From Pseudopelobacter sp964601865 (lineage in GTDB: Bacteria > Desulfobacterota > Desulfuromonadia > Geobacterales > Pseudopelobacteraceae): a DNA stretch of 11,579 nt. Position 1 is the first letter of the stretch; every line of letters begins with the position of its first letter. The stretch lies in the NCBI GenBank assembly GCA_964601865.1, contig CAZRPI010000108.1, forward strand, positions 1 through 11,579. Reading direction: 5' to 3'. The notes under the pieces were generated by a model. That model did not search any database. It was not told where the DNA came from and worked only from the letters and a program-made list of their open reading frames with translations. Shown in pieces: positions 1-8,920 of the stretch. The translations under genes and the position numbers were made by a program.

Positions 1-45
1 GCTTTGGCCAGGGGGGATAGTCGTAAGGGAGTCAGAAAATACAAT

Positions 46-160
46 AATACCAAATCTGTGGGGGCGAGACGACGCCTCGCCCTGTTGGCATGCTGACGTC
101 ATTGCCATCAGAAGCGGGGCGACCCGCCGGGATCGCCCCTACGAGAAAACGGTATTGGTA
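46..160. repeat. REP/MITE-like palindromic intergenic element
   Basis: This non-coding stretch is packed with symmetric sequence. GGGCGAG (62-68) pairs with CTCGCCC (76-82) over a 7-base loop. TGGCA (86-90) and TGCCA (103-107) flank the perfect palindrome TGACGTCA (94-101). GGGGCGA (116-122) pairs with TCGCCCC (133-139), followed by TACG. The whole is bracketed by TACCAA (48-53) and TTGGTA (155-160). Elements with GGGGCGA/TCGCCCC arms beside 'CTAC' or 'GTAG' are common dispersed intergenic repeats in bacterial genomes. Membership of such a family is inferred here, because only one copy lies in the window. It sits downstream of the leftward lipoprotein gene and could also act in 3'-end formation of that transcript. 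No transposase is nearby. Confidence 0.5.
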
Positions 161-177
161 GTTCCCGGATCCCTAAG

Positions 178-198
178 CTTCCGATGAATGACCGGAAG
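178..198 (-). terminator. Weak hairpin downstream of the lipoprotein gene
   Basis: CTTCCG (178-183) and CGGAAG (193-198) form a 6-bp inverted repeat with a 9-base loop, about 60 bases past the stop codon of the leftward lipoprotein gene. No run of T follows in the leftward direction, so it does not meet the usual criteria for an intrinsic terminator. It is listed only as the nearest stem to that 3' end. The larger palindromes at 62-139 are equally good candidates. Confidence 0.15.
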
Positions 199-257
199 GA
201 GTGGGCAGATGGTCAATCATTGAAAAGTGGGAAAACAGCGATGGGCATCAGAAGAGC

Positions 258-719
258 TCAATTGTTCTTTATTTCAATCTTTCCTTCACCAAACAACCGA
301 TAAGGCCCGGTATATTTCACGCTTGTTGTTGTATCTTTCGGGATATAGATCTCTTTCGTGGTGACCCTGCCAAAGGTATTCTTTTCACTTTCGCCGGGCT
401 TGCCCGACGTGGCGTAGAATCTTACCGAATGTTTCCCCGCGTTAACCCTGATATCCGAGTCGCTTCGTTTTGAAACAACCAGGGGTGGGTTGGAATCAAT
501 AGCGATGGCATACCTGTCGACCAGAATCTGGTTGGTCGGCGGCACGCATTCGACCAGTAACCTGCCGCTATTCGCGCCCGGCGTTGACAGATCAAAACTG
601 AATTGGTCCTTTGATGTATCCGCCATCGACGTAGCCTTTTCCACAATCATGGTTGAGACGCATCCGAAGAGAGAAACCACTACCAGTCCACAGGCCGCTA
701 CCGTCAGTTTGCCGTTCAT
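258..719 (-). CDS. Small predicted lipoprotein, function unknown
   Basis: The product is 153 residues. A short basic N-terminus (MNGK) leads into a hydrophobic stretch ending in a lipobox, L17-F18-G19-C20. This predicts signal peptidase II processing and a lipid anchor on Cys20. The mature part is about 133 residues, hydrophilic and apparently beta-rich. It contains a 'IRVNAGKHSVRFYA' segment that loosely resembles PEGA-type surface domains, but I would not assign a family. The start is well supported by AAAGGAGG (727-734), 7 bases from the ATG. The gene begins 27 bases after the stop of the Asp-box propeller gene on the same strand, so the two are probably co-transcribed and the lipoprotein may anchor or assist the propeller protein. 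That link is inference from spacing alone. Confidence 0.8.
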   Translation of the reverse strand: MNGKLTVAACGLVVVSLFGCVSTMIVEKATSMADTSKDQFSFDLSTPGANSGRLLVECVPPTNQILVDRYAIAIDSNPPLVVSKRSDSDIRVNAGKHSVRFYATSGKPGESEKNTFGRVTTKEIYIPKDTTTSVKYTGPYRLFGEGKIEIKNN

Positions 720-746
720 GTACTCTCCTCCTTTGTTTACCGGTTG

Positions 747-2792
<2,046 letters not shown>

Positions 2793-2842
2793 GACGTCCT
2801 CCTGAACAACGGCTTTACGGGCGCCGTCAGGCCCGGAAAATC

Positions 2843-2854
2843 TCTGGCGCCAGA
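2843..2854. promoter_or_regulatory. 12-bp perfect palindrome, possible operator
   Basis: TCTGGCGCCAGA is its own reverse complement. It lies about 50 bases upstream of the start codon of the leftward propeller gene, where an operator or a transcript hairpin could act. A 12-bp perfect palindrome is the size of a typical dimeric regulator half-site pair without a spacer. No regulator gene is in the window, so assignment is speculative. Confidence 0.25.
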
Positions 2855-3092
2855 AAGTTCATCCCCTCTTCTAAGATTTTCTCAACGTAAACTGAACAGA
2901 ATAATAACAATTCCGCCTGATAATGGAATCATTATTTGCTACTTTATTGAATTTGCAATCAAGATATTGAGTTTTTGATGTTTGTTCAGCTGGAAAGTTG
3001 TGAGCTAATAGATTGAAAATACTCTGTATATCTAGATCTGACCGTCCGTTGTCCATGGGTTCGATGGGAGGGCGAAAGATTTATTAAAGTGT

Positions 3093-3121
3093 TTGATAAA
3101 ATAAATACTTTTTGCAACAAT
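3093..3121 (+). promoter_or_regulatory. Candidate sigma70-type promoter for the HAF-protein operon
   Basis: TTGATA (3093-3098) and AACAAT (3116-3121) are separated by exactly 17 bases in an AT-rich tract. They match the TTGACA and TATAAT consensus at 5/6 and 4/6 positions. Transcription would begin near 3128, giving an untranslated leader of about 180 bases that includes the hairpins at 3147-3210. In an AT-rich tract such matches can occur by chance. Confidence 0.35.
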
Positions 3122-3146
3122 GCGGGCAATTTGACTGTCGCTATCT

Positions 3147-3210
3147 CCGTCCCTTGCGGGCGGGGCAAAGACCCCCAAAGGGTCGCTTGGCCTTCAGCCG
3201 AGAGTCGGTC
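3147..3210 (+). promoter_or_regulatory. GC-rich structured 5' leader, unassigned riboswitch-like element
   Basis: Three hairpins follow one another in a GC-rich island inside an AT-rich spacer. CCG-T-CCC (3147-3153) pairs with GGGCGG (3158-3163) over TTGC. GACCC (3170-3174) pairs with GGGTC (3180-3184) over CCAAA. CTTGGC (3186-3191) pairs with GCCGAG (3197-3202, one G-T pair) over CTTCA. Alternatives compete: CCGA (3198-3201) with TCGG (3205-3208), and GACC with the second GGTC at 3207-3210. The joining segment GGGGCAAAG (3162-3170) recalls the GCAAA segments of cyclic-di-GMP class I (GEMM) riboswitches, but the full GEMM consensus is absent. It lies about 100 bases upstream of the HAF-protein start. 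A regulatory leader is plausible; its class is unknown. Confidence 0.35.
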
Positions 3211-3310
3211 ATCCGGGAAATTAGAGGAAGAAGGCATGAGCCGGGTCGTCAGAAATGTATTAACTCATGGCAACAGACAACCACATGACGAAAATATATG
3301 GAGGTGAAAC

Positions 3311-5794
3311 ATGTCGACGGAGAACTTGTTCAGGAAAATTTCCCTACTGCTGTTTTCGATTCTTGTGTTGCCGTTTGTCTTTGCGCGCGGAGCATCAGCC
3401 GATGTAACGGTGGTCACGCTGGCCAGACTTTCCCCTTCCCATGGGCAATCCGGGATTACCAGCATTGTCATACATGGGACCGGCTTTCCCAGTGGTTTGA
3501 TTCCTCCCGGAAACATGACCGTGCAGCTCACGCCGGTCGATGGAGGGGCATCGGTTGCAACAACGGCCTTTATCGTGGGCTCATCAACGGGGTATGGACG
3601 GGACGTCTCGTTCATTGTGCCGGATTCCATTTCTGTCTCCGCGCCGACTGATTACTCGGTTTCCCTTTGCGGTTCAACCACCGATGAAATCCGGTTTATC
3701 AGTTCAAATCCTCGGACTCTTACCATTAATCCCTTGCCTGGTATGGCACTTGACACGGCATCAGGCAAAGCCGGGCAGACTCTGCGGGTTGAAGTTACCG
3801 GTAGTTACACGAACTTTGCCGGGAGGGTAACGGTAGCCAACTTTGGACCCGGTATCTCGGTCGGAATGGGAGAGGCAGGAGAATGGGGCTTCCTGATGGT
3901 CAACAGCCCCACCAGCGCCACGGCGATAATCAGGATCGACCCCACGGCCACGGCCGGACCCAGAGCCATAACCGTGCGCACCGGATCTCAGGATGTGACC
4001 ACCATGTTCAGCGTGGATGCCGCCGCCGTTTCAGAAGAACATGCCCCGTTGCTTGACACCGGACTCGTCAACGATCTTGATTCACCTGATTCAGGCGGTG
4101 CTACCACCTATAGCGTTACGGATCTCGGTACTCTTGGCGGAAGTTCAAGCACGGGGTATGCGATCAATGATAACGGTCAGGTTACCGGTGATTCGACCCT
4201 CGCTGACGGCACCACCACACATGCGTTTCTGTACAGCAATGGGAAAATGACTGATCTTCACACTCTGGGGGGTACAAGCAGCAGTGGCCGCAGCATCAAT
4301 AACTCAGGCCAAATTACCGGCTATTCCCTGAACTCCAACGGGAAATCCCGCGCATTTCTCTACAGCGGCGGCGCCATGAGCGCCCTCATCACGCTCGGTG
4401 GAGACAGCGCTTGGGGGTATGGCATAAACAATTCCGGACAGGTTACCGGTGAGTCATTTGCGACCGGAAGTTTAGCTGCTCAACCCTTTTTGTACAGTAG
4501 TGGGACGATAACCAATCTCGGCAATATCGGAGGAGACGGTGGCAGTGGTAAGGGCATCAATAGTACCGGCCAGGTGACCGGTCTGGCAAATGTCGATGGT
4601 GGAAATAACGCGTTCTTCTTTAATAAAGGGAAAATGTATGATCTCAATACGTTATCAGGATATGACACGTCCTACTACAGTTGTGGGTTCAGCATCAACG
4701 ATTCGGGACAGATAACCGGCACCTTCGAAACTGATAATACAGGCCTTTTCAGAGACACGTTTCTGTTCAGCAACGGAAATATGAACGATCTTTTCACGCT
4801 GGGGGGTAACACAAGCGAGGGCCATGGCATCAACAACTCCGGACAAGTGGTTGGCTGGTCTGAAACCAGTGACGGTTCCATGCATGCCTTCATAGCTTTT
4901 AAGAACCAGATGACGGATTTGAATACACTTCTTGCGCCCGGCGCTAAATGGACGCTTCAGGAAGCCTATGCCATCAACACTTCGGGACAGATCACGGGAC
5001 AGGGAATTTCGCCCTCCGGTAAGTCCCATGCTTTTATTCTGACAGCAATCGCTCCCGATCTCACCATAACCAGCACTCACAAAAACAGCTTCAAGCAGGG
5101 GCAGAATGGCGCGGTCTACTCCATTCAGGTAACCAATATCGGCAAAAGTTCTACCAGTGGGACGGTTTCCGTGACCGATACCCTGCCGACTGGCCTCAAA
5201 CTTGTTTCCATGAACGGTTCAGGCTGGAGTTGCAACCCGAATACTATCTCCTGTACGAACAGCACCATAGTAAAGACTGGAAAATCTCTTTCACCCATCA
5301 CGCTCAAGGTCAATGTGGCTGCCGATGCTCCCGCCAGTGTTACCAATACCGCGACCGTTTCCGGTGGAGGCGATGCCAACGCCGCCAACAACACCGCGAC
5401 CGACGACACTACCATCACACCTGTCACCCCGGATCTGACCATTACCAAGAAACACTCGGGCGCCTTCAAGAAGGGCAAAAACGGTACCTATACCATAAAA
5501 GTGACTAACATCGGCAGCGCTCCGACATCCGGCGAAGTCAGGGTCGTGGACGCATTGCCGAGCGGCCTTACCGTTGCGAATATCACCGGATCCGGCTGGA
5601 ACTGCGTGCCTGCTACGCTGACCTGCACCCGGAGCAGTGTTCTGAAGCCCAAAGCCAGCTATCCGCCGATAACCCTTAAGGTCAACATTGCCACGAACGC
5701 GGGAGCAGGAGTAACCAACACCGCCACGGTTTCCGGCGGGGGCGAAAAAAATACGGCAAACGATACCGTAAGTGATCCGACCACCATACATTGA
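3311..5794 (+). CDS. Secreted multidomain protein: Ig/IPT-like, seven HAF repeats, two DUF11 domains
   Basis: The product is 827 residues. A signal peptide covers residues 1-30, with a hydrophobic core and cleavage predicted at ASA|D. Residues about 31-130 resemble an IPT/TIG-like fold ('LSPSHGQSG...IHGTGFP'). Residues about 140-235 form a second beta-sandwich-like domain containing 'ANFGPGISVG'. Residues 267-578 hold seven repeats of about 44 residues with the HAF-family core 'GxxINxSGQVTGxS...AFLYSxGxMxDLxTLGG' (TIGR02913 type). Seven units would suit one seven-bladed propeller. Residues 582-706 and 707-827 are two DUF11 domains (PF01345) beginning 'PDLTIT' and ending near 'VTNTATVSGGG'. 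There is no C-terminal sorting motif, so the protein is probably released or held by other factors. GGAGG (3300-3304), 6 bases from the ATG, supports the start. The DUF1566 gene follows after 66 bases and may share the transcript. Confidence 0.9.
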   Translation: MSTENLFRKISLLLFSILVLPFVFARGASADVTVVTLARLSPSHGQSGITSIVIHGTGFPSGLIPPGNMTVQLTPVDGGASVATTAFIVGSSTGYGRDVSFIVPDSISVSAPTDYSVSLCGSTTDEIRFISSNPRTLTINPLPGMALDTASGKAGQTLRVEVTGSYTNFAGRVTVANFGPGISVGMGEAGEWGFLMVNSPTSATAIIRIDPTATAGPRAITVRTGSQDVTTMFSVDAAAVSEEHAPLLDTGLVNDLDSPDSGGATTYSVTDLGTLGGSSSTGYAINDNGQVTGDSTLADGTTTHAFLYSNGKMTDLHTLGGTSSSGRSINNSGQITGYSLNSNGKSRAFLYSGGAMSALITLGGDSAWGYGINNSGQVTGESFATGSLAAQPFLYSSGTITNLGNIGGDGGSGKGINSTGQVTGLANVDGGNNAFFFNKGKMYDLNTLSGYDTSYYSCGFSINDSGQITGTFETDNTGLFRDTFLFSNGNMNDLFTLGGNTSEGHGINNSGQVVGWSETSDGSMHAFIAFKNQMTDLNTLLAPGAKWTLQEAYAINTSGQITGQGISPSGKSHAFILTAIAPDLTITSTHKNSFKQGQNGAVYSIQVTNIGKSSTSGTVSVTDTLPTGLKLVSMNGSGWSCNPNTISCTNSTIVKTGKSLSPITLKVNVAADAPASVTNTATVSGGGDANAANNTATDDTTITPVTPDLTITKKHSGAFKKGKNGTYTIKVTNIGSAPTSGEVRVVDALPSGLTVANITGSGWNCVPATLTCTRSSVLKPKASYPPITLKVNIATNAGAGVTNTATVSGGGEKNTANDTVSDPTTIH

Positions 5795-5799
5795 TCAGA

Positions 5800-5813
5800 A
5801 AATCAATTGATTT
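5800..5813. promoter_or_regulatory. 14-bp perfect palindrome between two rightward genes
   Basis: AAATCAATTGATTT is a perfect palindrome starting 6 bases after the stop codon of the HAF-protein gene. It is AT-rich and not followed by a T-run, so it is a poor intrinsic terminator. It could be a regulator site for the next gene. A second, looser stem (CTCCG 5816-5820 with CGGAG 5838-5842) lies between it and the next ribosome binding site. Confidence 0.25.
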
Positions 5814-5860
5814 GACTCCGCGAGAAACACTCCCATTCGGAGCCTGAGAGGAGGAACGGG

Positions 5861-7711
5861 ATGAAACGAATCGACAGGTTGGGAAGGTATTGGCTCCTGC
5901 TCTTTTTACTGTGCGTTCTCGCCGGATTCCTCGGTGCGCCCGCTCTCGCCGACACCGTTAAACTCCCCCGCACGGGACAGACCCAGTGTTTTGATGACCG
6001 CGGCAAAAAGATCGACTGCGCTGACACCGGGCAGGATGGGGATATTCAGGCGGGCGTCATCTGGCCTTCTCCCCGCTTTACCCCGAATTCCGACGACACG
6101 ATGACGGACAACCTCACGGGCCTTGTCTGGACCCGGGATGGCGGAAGCCCCGGCGCCTCATGCCGTCCCGAGGGAAAGCGCCTGATGACGGTGCCCCAGG
6201 CCCTCACCTACATAAGATGCCTCAACACCACCTCCTATCTTGGTCATGAGGACTGGCGGTTGCCCAATGTGATCGAGATGGAGAGCCTTAACAACGCCGG
6301 TGCGGACAGTCTTGCCGCCTGGCTGGAGCAGCAGGGCTTTGTCCATGTGTACCTGATTTACTGGACGTCAACTTCTGATGAGTACAACAAGCAGTCGGAA
6401 TGGATCACGACTATGCAGGGTTACGTGGGTACTACCGACAAACTTGACAAGAACAATGTGTGGCCAGTCCGCGGGGAAACCAAGAAGCCGGCCCTGCTGT
6501 GGAAAACGGGGCAGACCAAGTGCTACGATGAATTGGGGCAAACGATCACCTGCGCGGGGACCGGGCTTGATGGAGAACTTCAGGCGGGAGTTGCCTGGCC
6601 CGTACGCCGCTTTACCATCCAGGGCGACGGCGCAGTGCTGGACAATCTCACGCATCTCGAGTGGACCAGATACACCCACACCCCCGGCCCGGGGTCGTGC
6701 AATCCCGGCGGGCAACTCACGTGGCTCGAGGCTCTTGATTATGTGAAGTGCCTCAATGGCGCAGGCTATCTCGGCCATTCCGACTGGCGGCTGCCCAACA
6801 GGAAGGAACTGCTGAGTCTTGTCGACTTTTCCCGGCATCATCCCGCCCTGCCTTCCGGCCACCCCTTCGCCGACATGCAGATCGGAGCGGAATACTGGAC
6901 GTCTGACACCTATTACGAGTGTGAGGGCTATCAGAACGCCTACGCATTTGAATGGTATATGGTTGAGGGGAATTCGGGAGGGATGAATAAGGGCGAGGGC
7001 ACTTTTGATTATGCCTGGCCGGTCCGGGGGGGAGATACGGGCAAGATCATCGACGGCCTGTGCGGGCCGTCCAACGGCGGCACCTTCACCTCCGTTCCGA
7101 CCACCGGTCTCTGCTCCTCCGGCGATGCCACGAAAGTCACGGGTAAGGGTCCCTGGCGCTGGACGTGCCTGGGGTCCAACGGGGGCTCGGATGCCAGTTG
7201 CATGGCCGAGAAGGCGAACCTTCCCCTCATCACCGCATTGTCCCCCTCTTCCGGAACGATCGGCGCCACGGTGATCATCAAGGGCAGATACTTCGGTTCC
7301 TCCCAGGACACCTCCACCGTCTCCTTCAACGGGTTGTCTCCTGCCATCTCCTCCTGGTCCGATACCGCCATAGGCTGCGCGGTACCGGCCGGTGCGACTA
7401 CCGGACCGGTAACCGTTACCACGTCGACGGGGACATCGAAGGGGAAGACCTTTACGGTGAAACCTCCCGCCATAACCTCCTTGTCTCCTTCTTCCGGAAA
7501 GGTCGGCGCAACGGTGATTGTCAAGGGCAAATTCTTCGGCCCCTCCCAGGGCGCCTCCACCGTTTCCTTCAACGGAGTGCAAGCAACCGTATCCGCGTGG
7601 TCCGATACCGTTATTACCTGCGCGGCGCCGGCCGGGGCGACCACCGGACCGGTAACCGTCACCACACCGGCTGGAACATCGAAGGGGAAGAAGTTCACGG
7701 TTAAGAGCTGA
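5861..7711 (+). CDS. Secreted protein with two DUF1566 (Lcl_C) domains and two IPT/TIG domains
   Basis: The product is 616 residues. A signal peptide covers residues 1-30 (core 'WLLLFLLCVLAGFLG', cleavage at ALA|D). Two tandem copies of a roughly 178-residue unit follow. Each opens with 'TGQTxC(F/Y)D..G..I.CA.TG.DG..QAG..WP..RF' (residues 37-74 and 215-252). Each continues into a DUF1566 domain (PF07603; about 83-204 and 261-391) with 'DNLTxLxWTR', 'YLGHxDWRLPN', 'YWTS' and 'WPVRG'. Residues 397-449 form a short module with 'CGPSNGGTF', 'LCSSGD', 'GPWRWTC' and a final Cys. Residues 454-534 and 535-616 are two IPT/TIG domains (PF01833) starting 'ITxLSPSSG'. DUF1566 is found in bacterial surface and sulfatase-modifying-like proteins and has no firm function. 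GAGAGGAGG (5846-5854), 6 bases from the ATG, supports the start. Confidence 0.9.
   Translation: MKRIDRLGRYWLLLFLLCVLAGFLGAPALADTVKLPRTGQTQCFDDRGKKIDCADTGQDGDIQAGVIWPSPRFTPNSDDTMTDNLTGLVWTRDGGSPGASCRPEGKRLMTVPQALTYIRCLNTTSYLGHEDWRLPNVIEMESLNNAGADSLAAWLEQQGFVHVYLIYWTSTSDEYNKQSEWITTMQGYVGTTDKLDKNNVWPVRGETKKPALLWKTGQTKCYDELGQTITCAGTGLDGELQAGVAWPVRRFTIQGDGAVLDNLTHLEWTRYTHTPGPGSCNPGGQLTWLEALDYVKCLNGAGYLGHSDWRLPNRKELLSLVDFSRHHPALPSGHPFADMQIGAEYWTSDTYYECEGYQNAYAFEWYMVEGNSGGMNKGEGTFDYAWPVRGGDTGKIIDGLCGPSNGGTFTSVPTTGLCSSGDATKVTGKGPWRWTCLGSNGGSDASCMAEKANLPLITALSPSSGTIGATVIIKGRYFGSSQDTSTVSFNGLSPAISSWSDTAIGCAVPAGATTGPVTVTTSTGTSKGKTFTVKPPAITSLSPSSGKVGATVIVKGKFFGPSQGASTVSFNGVQATVSAWSDTVITCAAPAGATTGPVTVTTPAGTSKGKKFTVKS
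7220..7708 (+). repeat. Tandem duplication of the IPT/TIG domain, visible at DNA level
   Basis: The segments at 7220-7462 and 7463-7708 are near-identical in protein and clearly alike in DNA. Both contain 'TCCTTCAACGG', 'TGGTCCGATACCG', 'ACCGGACCGGTAACCGT' and 'ACATCGAAGGGGAAGA' at matching positions. Conserved third-codon positions imply a recent in-frame duplication or ongoing homogenisation. Confidence 0.75.
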
Positions 7712-7743
7712 TAACCTCCCGTTGGACGAACCGACCTGACTCA

Positions 7744-7776
7744 CCGGTCCTGCCCCGGCCGATCCTTCATGACCGG
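7744..7776. terminator. Possible stem in the convergent spacer
   Basis: CCGGTC (7744-7749) and GACCGG (7771-7776) form a 6-bp inverted repeat with a 21-base loop. It lies in the 105-base gap between the converging DUF1566 and EF-hand genes, where a bidirectional terminator would be expected. The long loop and lack of a T-run make this weak evidence. Confidence 0.15.
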
Positions 7777-7816
7777 CTCGTGCCAAGGGAGTCCTGTGAA
7801 ACAGCAACCCGACATG

Positions 7817-8710
7817 TCAGGCGTACTGCGCTGAAGAACTCTGGGAACTGCCGGAGGAACTGTCCTGGGCGGAACTGCTCTGCTGGATGTAGCTCTTCAA
7901 TGCCGTGAATAATTGCTTCAGATCGCCATTCATGCTGTTGGCGTCATTGTTGGACCTGTTCGAGGACATCAGCTTTTCCAGAGATGTAAGCGCGGCATTG
8001 GCGTCATCGGAGTTGCCGGACTGCAGGGCGGAATTCAGGTTTTTGATCAGGGATTTTATCTCTGATGAAGTTGATGAGGTTGCATCTGTGCTGTCGGTAC
8101 TGGAGGTGCTCTCGGATGGAGGCGGAGGCGGTGGCGGGGGATTCTGGATCTTCTGCTGAACGCTGGCGAGCATCGATTGCGCGCCGCTCGTATCACCGGA
8201 CGACAGGGCACTGCCGATGCTCTCCAGATCCTTGAGGAAAGGATTGCTTGAGCTGCTGTCGCCGTTCGAAGAAGCGATTTTTTCCAGGGACTCAAGGGCG
8301 GTTTTGGCGTCGGTCGTGTTTCCGGACTGGAGCGCCGTGCCGAGACTCTGCAGCAGCGATTTAACGTCAGATGAATCCGAGCTGGAGCCGGTGGAGGATG
8401 CGCTGCCGGTGGTGGACGATTCCCCAGTTGGTGGCGGTGGTGGAGGAGGACCCTGGGATTGCAACTGCTGTGACATTTTCGCGATGGTGGCATCGGACTC
8501 GAGCAAGCCGGTCGCGTTGTCACCATCGGTATCAAGCTGGCTGAGAAGATCATCGGAAGAGGTGCTTCCGGACTGGGACGACTGGCTCACTTCAAATACT
8601 GAGGTCGTGTCGTCGCCATTCGCGTTATTTTTCTTGAAAATACTCTCCTGCCATTTTTGCAGCATGGTACTGCTGGCGCTGCTACTTGCACTGCCGATAA
8701 TGGACGTCAT
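7817..8710 (-). CDS. Ser/Pro-rich EF-hand-like protein with four helical repeats, function unknown
   Basis: The product is 297 residues and has no signal peptide or membrane segment. Two EF-hand-like loops lie near the N-terminus: residues 29-40 (N29, N31, D33, E40) and 60-71 (D60, D62, D64, E71). Both lack the usual glycine at loop position 6 and the hydrophobic residue at position 8, so calcium binding is uncertain. Seven prolines (88-94) and eight prolines (191-198) separate serine-rich linkers from helical repeats of the form 'xxKSLxxLxxALQSGNxxDAxxALxSLEK'. Units start near residues 115, 159 and 217, with a truncated fourth at 263. EF-hand proteins with this layout occur as hypothetical proteins in environmental Proteobacteria. 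The longer open frame reaching 8848 is rejected because AAAGGAG (8718-8724) is placed 7 bases from this ATG and the extension is not protein-like. Confidence 0.8.
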   Translation of the reverse strand: MTSIIGSASSSASSTMLQKWQESIFKKNNANGDDTTSVFEVSQSSQSGSTSSDDLLSQLDTDGDNATGLLESDATIAKMSQQLQSQGPPPPPPPTGESSTTGSASSTGSSSDSSDVKSLLQSLGTALQSGNTTDAKTALESLEKIASSNGDSSSSNPFLKDLESIGSALSSGDTSGAQSMLASVQQKIQNPPPPPPPPSESTSSTDSTDATSSTSSEIKSLIKNLNSALQSGNSDDANAALTSLEKLMSSNRSNNDANSMNGDLKQLFTALKSYIQQSSSAQDSSSGSSQSSSAQYA

Positions 8711-8717
8711 GTTGCTG

Positions 8718-8724
8718 CTCCTTT
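8718..8724 (-). promoter_or_regulatory. Ribosome binding site that decides the EF-hand gene start
   Basis: Read leftward, AAAGGAG lies 7 bases upstream of the ATG at 8710. The alternative ATG at 8848 would add 46 residues rich in Arg, His and Cys with no export signal and no such site, so 8710 is preferred. Confidence 0.75.
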
Positions 8725-8920
8725 CACAAATGTGGTGTTGACCGCAAATAAGTAATCGTTGTGGTGCGACGCACCGTTGGGATGTTCGGCTTCTCGCCCC
8801 CTTTCCATGCTTGTCCCGAGATAAAACCCGGACCGCCTGAGCATGCAATCCAGAGATCGATGCGGCGGATTTCTCCCTTATTCAGATCGGCTGCGATTAT
8901 GCAGCAAACAAGGAAACAAT

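Larger units (their letters stand above)
2793..3310. other. Divergent intergenic region between the propeller operon and the HAF-protein operon
   Basis: This 518-base gap is AT-rich in its middle (about 2870-3120) and GC-rich at both ends. It must hold promoters for both flanking operons. On the leftward side there is a 12-bp palindrome (2843-2854). On the rightward side there is a candidate sigma70-type promoter (3093-3121) and a hairpin-rich leader (3147-3210). Short open frames exist, but none has a convincing ribosome binding site or protein-like composition. Confidence 0.6.

Noticed and set aside
201..473. 90-codon plus-strand frame at the left end
   Set aside because: It overlaps the antisense of the well-supported lipoprotein gene, lacks a proper ribosome binding site, and its peptide is not protein-like.
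3147..3210. Cyclic-di-GMP class I (GEMM) riboswitch
   Set aside because: Only a GGGGCAAAG segment resembles it. The paired GGCAAACC and ACGCAAAGCC core segments and the closing GGTTGCCG-type strand are not seen, so the class is left open.
6368..7807. 479-codon open frame on the minus strand opposite the DUF1566 gene
   Set aside because: It is antisense to a clear multidomain gene. Its composition is Gly/Arg-rich as expected from a shadow of GC-rich codons, and it has no recognisable domain.
8711..8848. N-terminal extension of the EF-hand gene to an ATG at 8848
   Set aside because: The extra 46 residues are Arg/His/Cys-rich with no export signal, while a well-spaced AAAGGAG precedes the ATG at 8710.
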